Assembly (NCBI GenBank): GCA_002387735.1
Contig: DGKJ01000106.1
Location: 1 to 7,516, forward strand
Length of the DNA: 7,516 bases
Reading direction: 5' to 3'
Origin: Bacteriovoracaceae bacterium UBA4573
Lineage (GTDB): Bacteria; Bdellovibrionota; UBA1018; UBA923
The stretch's first letter is position 1. Every line of letters starts with the position of its first letter. The notes beneath the pieces are model-generated. The model was given only the letters and a program-made list of their open reading frames with translations. It was not told the origin of the DNA and did no database searches. Below, in pieces: positions 7,197 to 7,516 of this stretch. The position numbers were made by a program, and so were the translations under genes.

Positions 7197-7516
7197 TTAA
7201 CTCCACCGCCGTTTCGACGAACTCATGACAAAAAACCTTGCGATCGCGTTGATTACGAAAGTTACGAAAAATAAAATTAGTCCTAATTCAACTAAAGCTG
7301 CCATGTGCAAACGATCGGCCGCCTCTGCGTACTCGTTTGCAATCACACTCGACATAGTAGCGGAGGGCGAAAATATTGAGGCCGAGATTTCGAGTCGGTT
7401 TCCGATTACCATTGCGACCGCCATAGTTTCTCCGAGCGCTCGGCCGAGCCCCAGAATCATGCCCCCAGCCAACCCTCCCTTGGAGGCCTTCAACACTGAC
7501 AGACCCATCATTTCCC
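7197..7516 (-). CDS. pstC: Phosphate ABC transporter permease PstC (C-terminal part, cut by window edge)
   Basis: The visible 105-106 residues are the C-terminal third of the second phosphate channel subunit. They start within or just after the EAA loop and continue with LGLGRALGETMAVAMVIGN, the hallmark of PstC. ANEYAEAADRLHMAALVELGLILF and a last membrane helix follow before the basic tail SSSKRRWS. The frame is open through the right edge (the codon before the first visible Met is Glu), so the real start lies beyond 7516. Pairing with pstA and pstB fixes the identity. A premature internal start at 7511 is not supported. Confidence 0.93.
   Translation of the reverse strand, partial: EMMGLSVLKASKGGLAGGMILGLGRALGETMAVAMVIGNRLEISASIFSPSATMSSVIANEYAEAADRLHMAALVELGLILFFVTFVINAIARFFVMSSSKRRWS
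7201..7207 (-). promoter_or_regulatory. Ribosome binding site of pstA at the end of pstC
   Basis: Minus-strand GGTGGAG, coding the last Arg-Trp-Ser of pstC, lies 6 nt before ATG 7194. It picks this ATG over the ATG at 7188 and the GTG at 7206. Confidence 0.5.

Larger units (their letters stand above)
2766..7516 (-). other. Phosphate transport and signalling operon (pstC-pstA-pstB-phoU-phoB-phoR)
   Basis: Six consecutive minus-strand genes are packed with junctions, in transcription order, of +2 bp (pstC/pstA), an 8-bp overlap (pstA/pstB), +7 bp (pstB/phoU), +2 bp (phoU/phoB) and +6 bp (phoB/phoR). No room exists for terminators, and several ribosome binding sites lie inside the preceding gene, suggesting translational coupling. 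In known Pho systems the importer, through PhoU, holds PhoR in a phosphatase state when phosphate is plentiful, and PhoB activates the genes on starvation. The promoter and any PhoB box lie beyond the right edge, so autoregulation cannot be tested here. pstS is not visible. Confidence 0.85.

Overview
The window looks like a stretch of chromosome from a Gram-negative bacterium with fairly balanced base composition. The main clue is a predicted outer-membrane β-barrel protein with a TPR domain and a type I signal peptide. The adenosine deaminase starts with an HRHLD-type metal motif, and the phosphate genes have a proteobacterial or Bdellovibrionota-like character. That placement is an impression from protein style, not a phylogenetic result.

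Layout, left to right. Positions 1-62 (+) hold the last 19 codons of a gene that looks like a PLP-dependent threonine/serine dehydratase. It converges on, and overlaps by 6 bp, a long minus-strand gene (57-1736) for a TPR plus outer-membrane β-barrel protein. Only about 57 bp separate that gene from a divergent adenosine deaminase gene, add (1794-2747, +). add converges on a block of six minus-strand genes filling the rest of the window. In transcription order these are pstC (cut by the right edge), pstA, pstB, phoU, phoB and phoR. Their junctions are all within about 10 bp (gaps of 2, 7, 2 and 6 bp and one 8-bp overlap), which argues for a single operon.

How the genes work together. PstC and PstA form the inner-membrane channel and PstB the ATPase of the high-affinity phosphate importer. 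The phosphate-binding protein PstS and the rest of PstC must lie beyond the right edge or elsewhere. PhoU links the transporter state to PhoR, a membrane histidine kinase with almost no periplasmic domain, and PhoR controls the response regulator PhoB. Importer, adaptor and two-component system therefore sit in one transcription unit, unlike E. coli, where phoBR is a separate operon. The operon promoter, and any Pho box, would be off the right end. The TPR/β-barrel gene and add have no evident mechanistic link to phosphate control.

The window is almost entirely coding; no non-coding stretch exceeds about 60 bp. I saw no tRNA, rRNA, mobile element, CRISPR array or convincing intrinsic terminator, and no clearly new system. 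The least characterised gene is the TPR/β-barrel protein.
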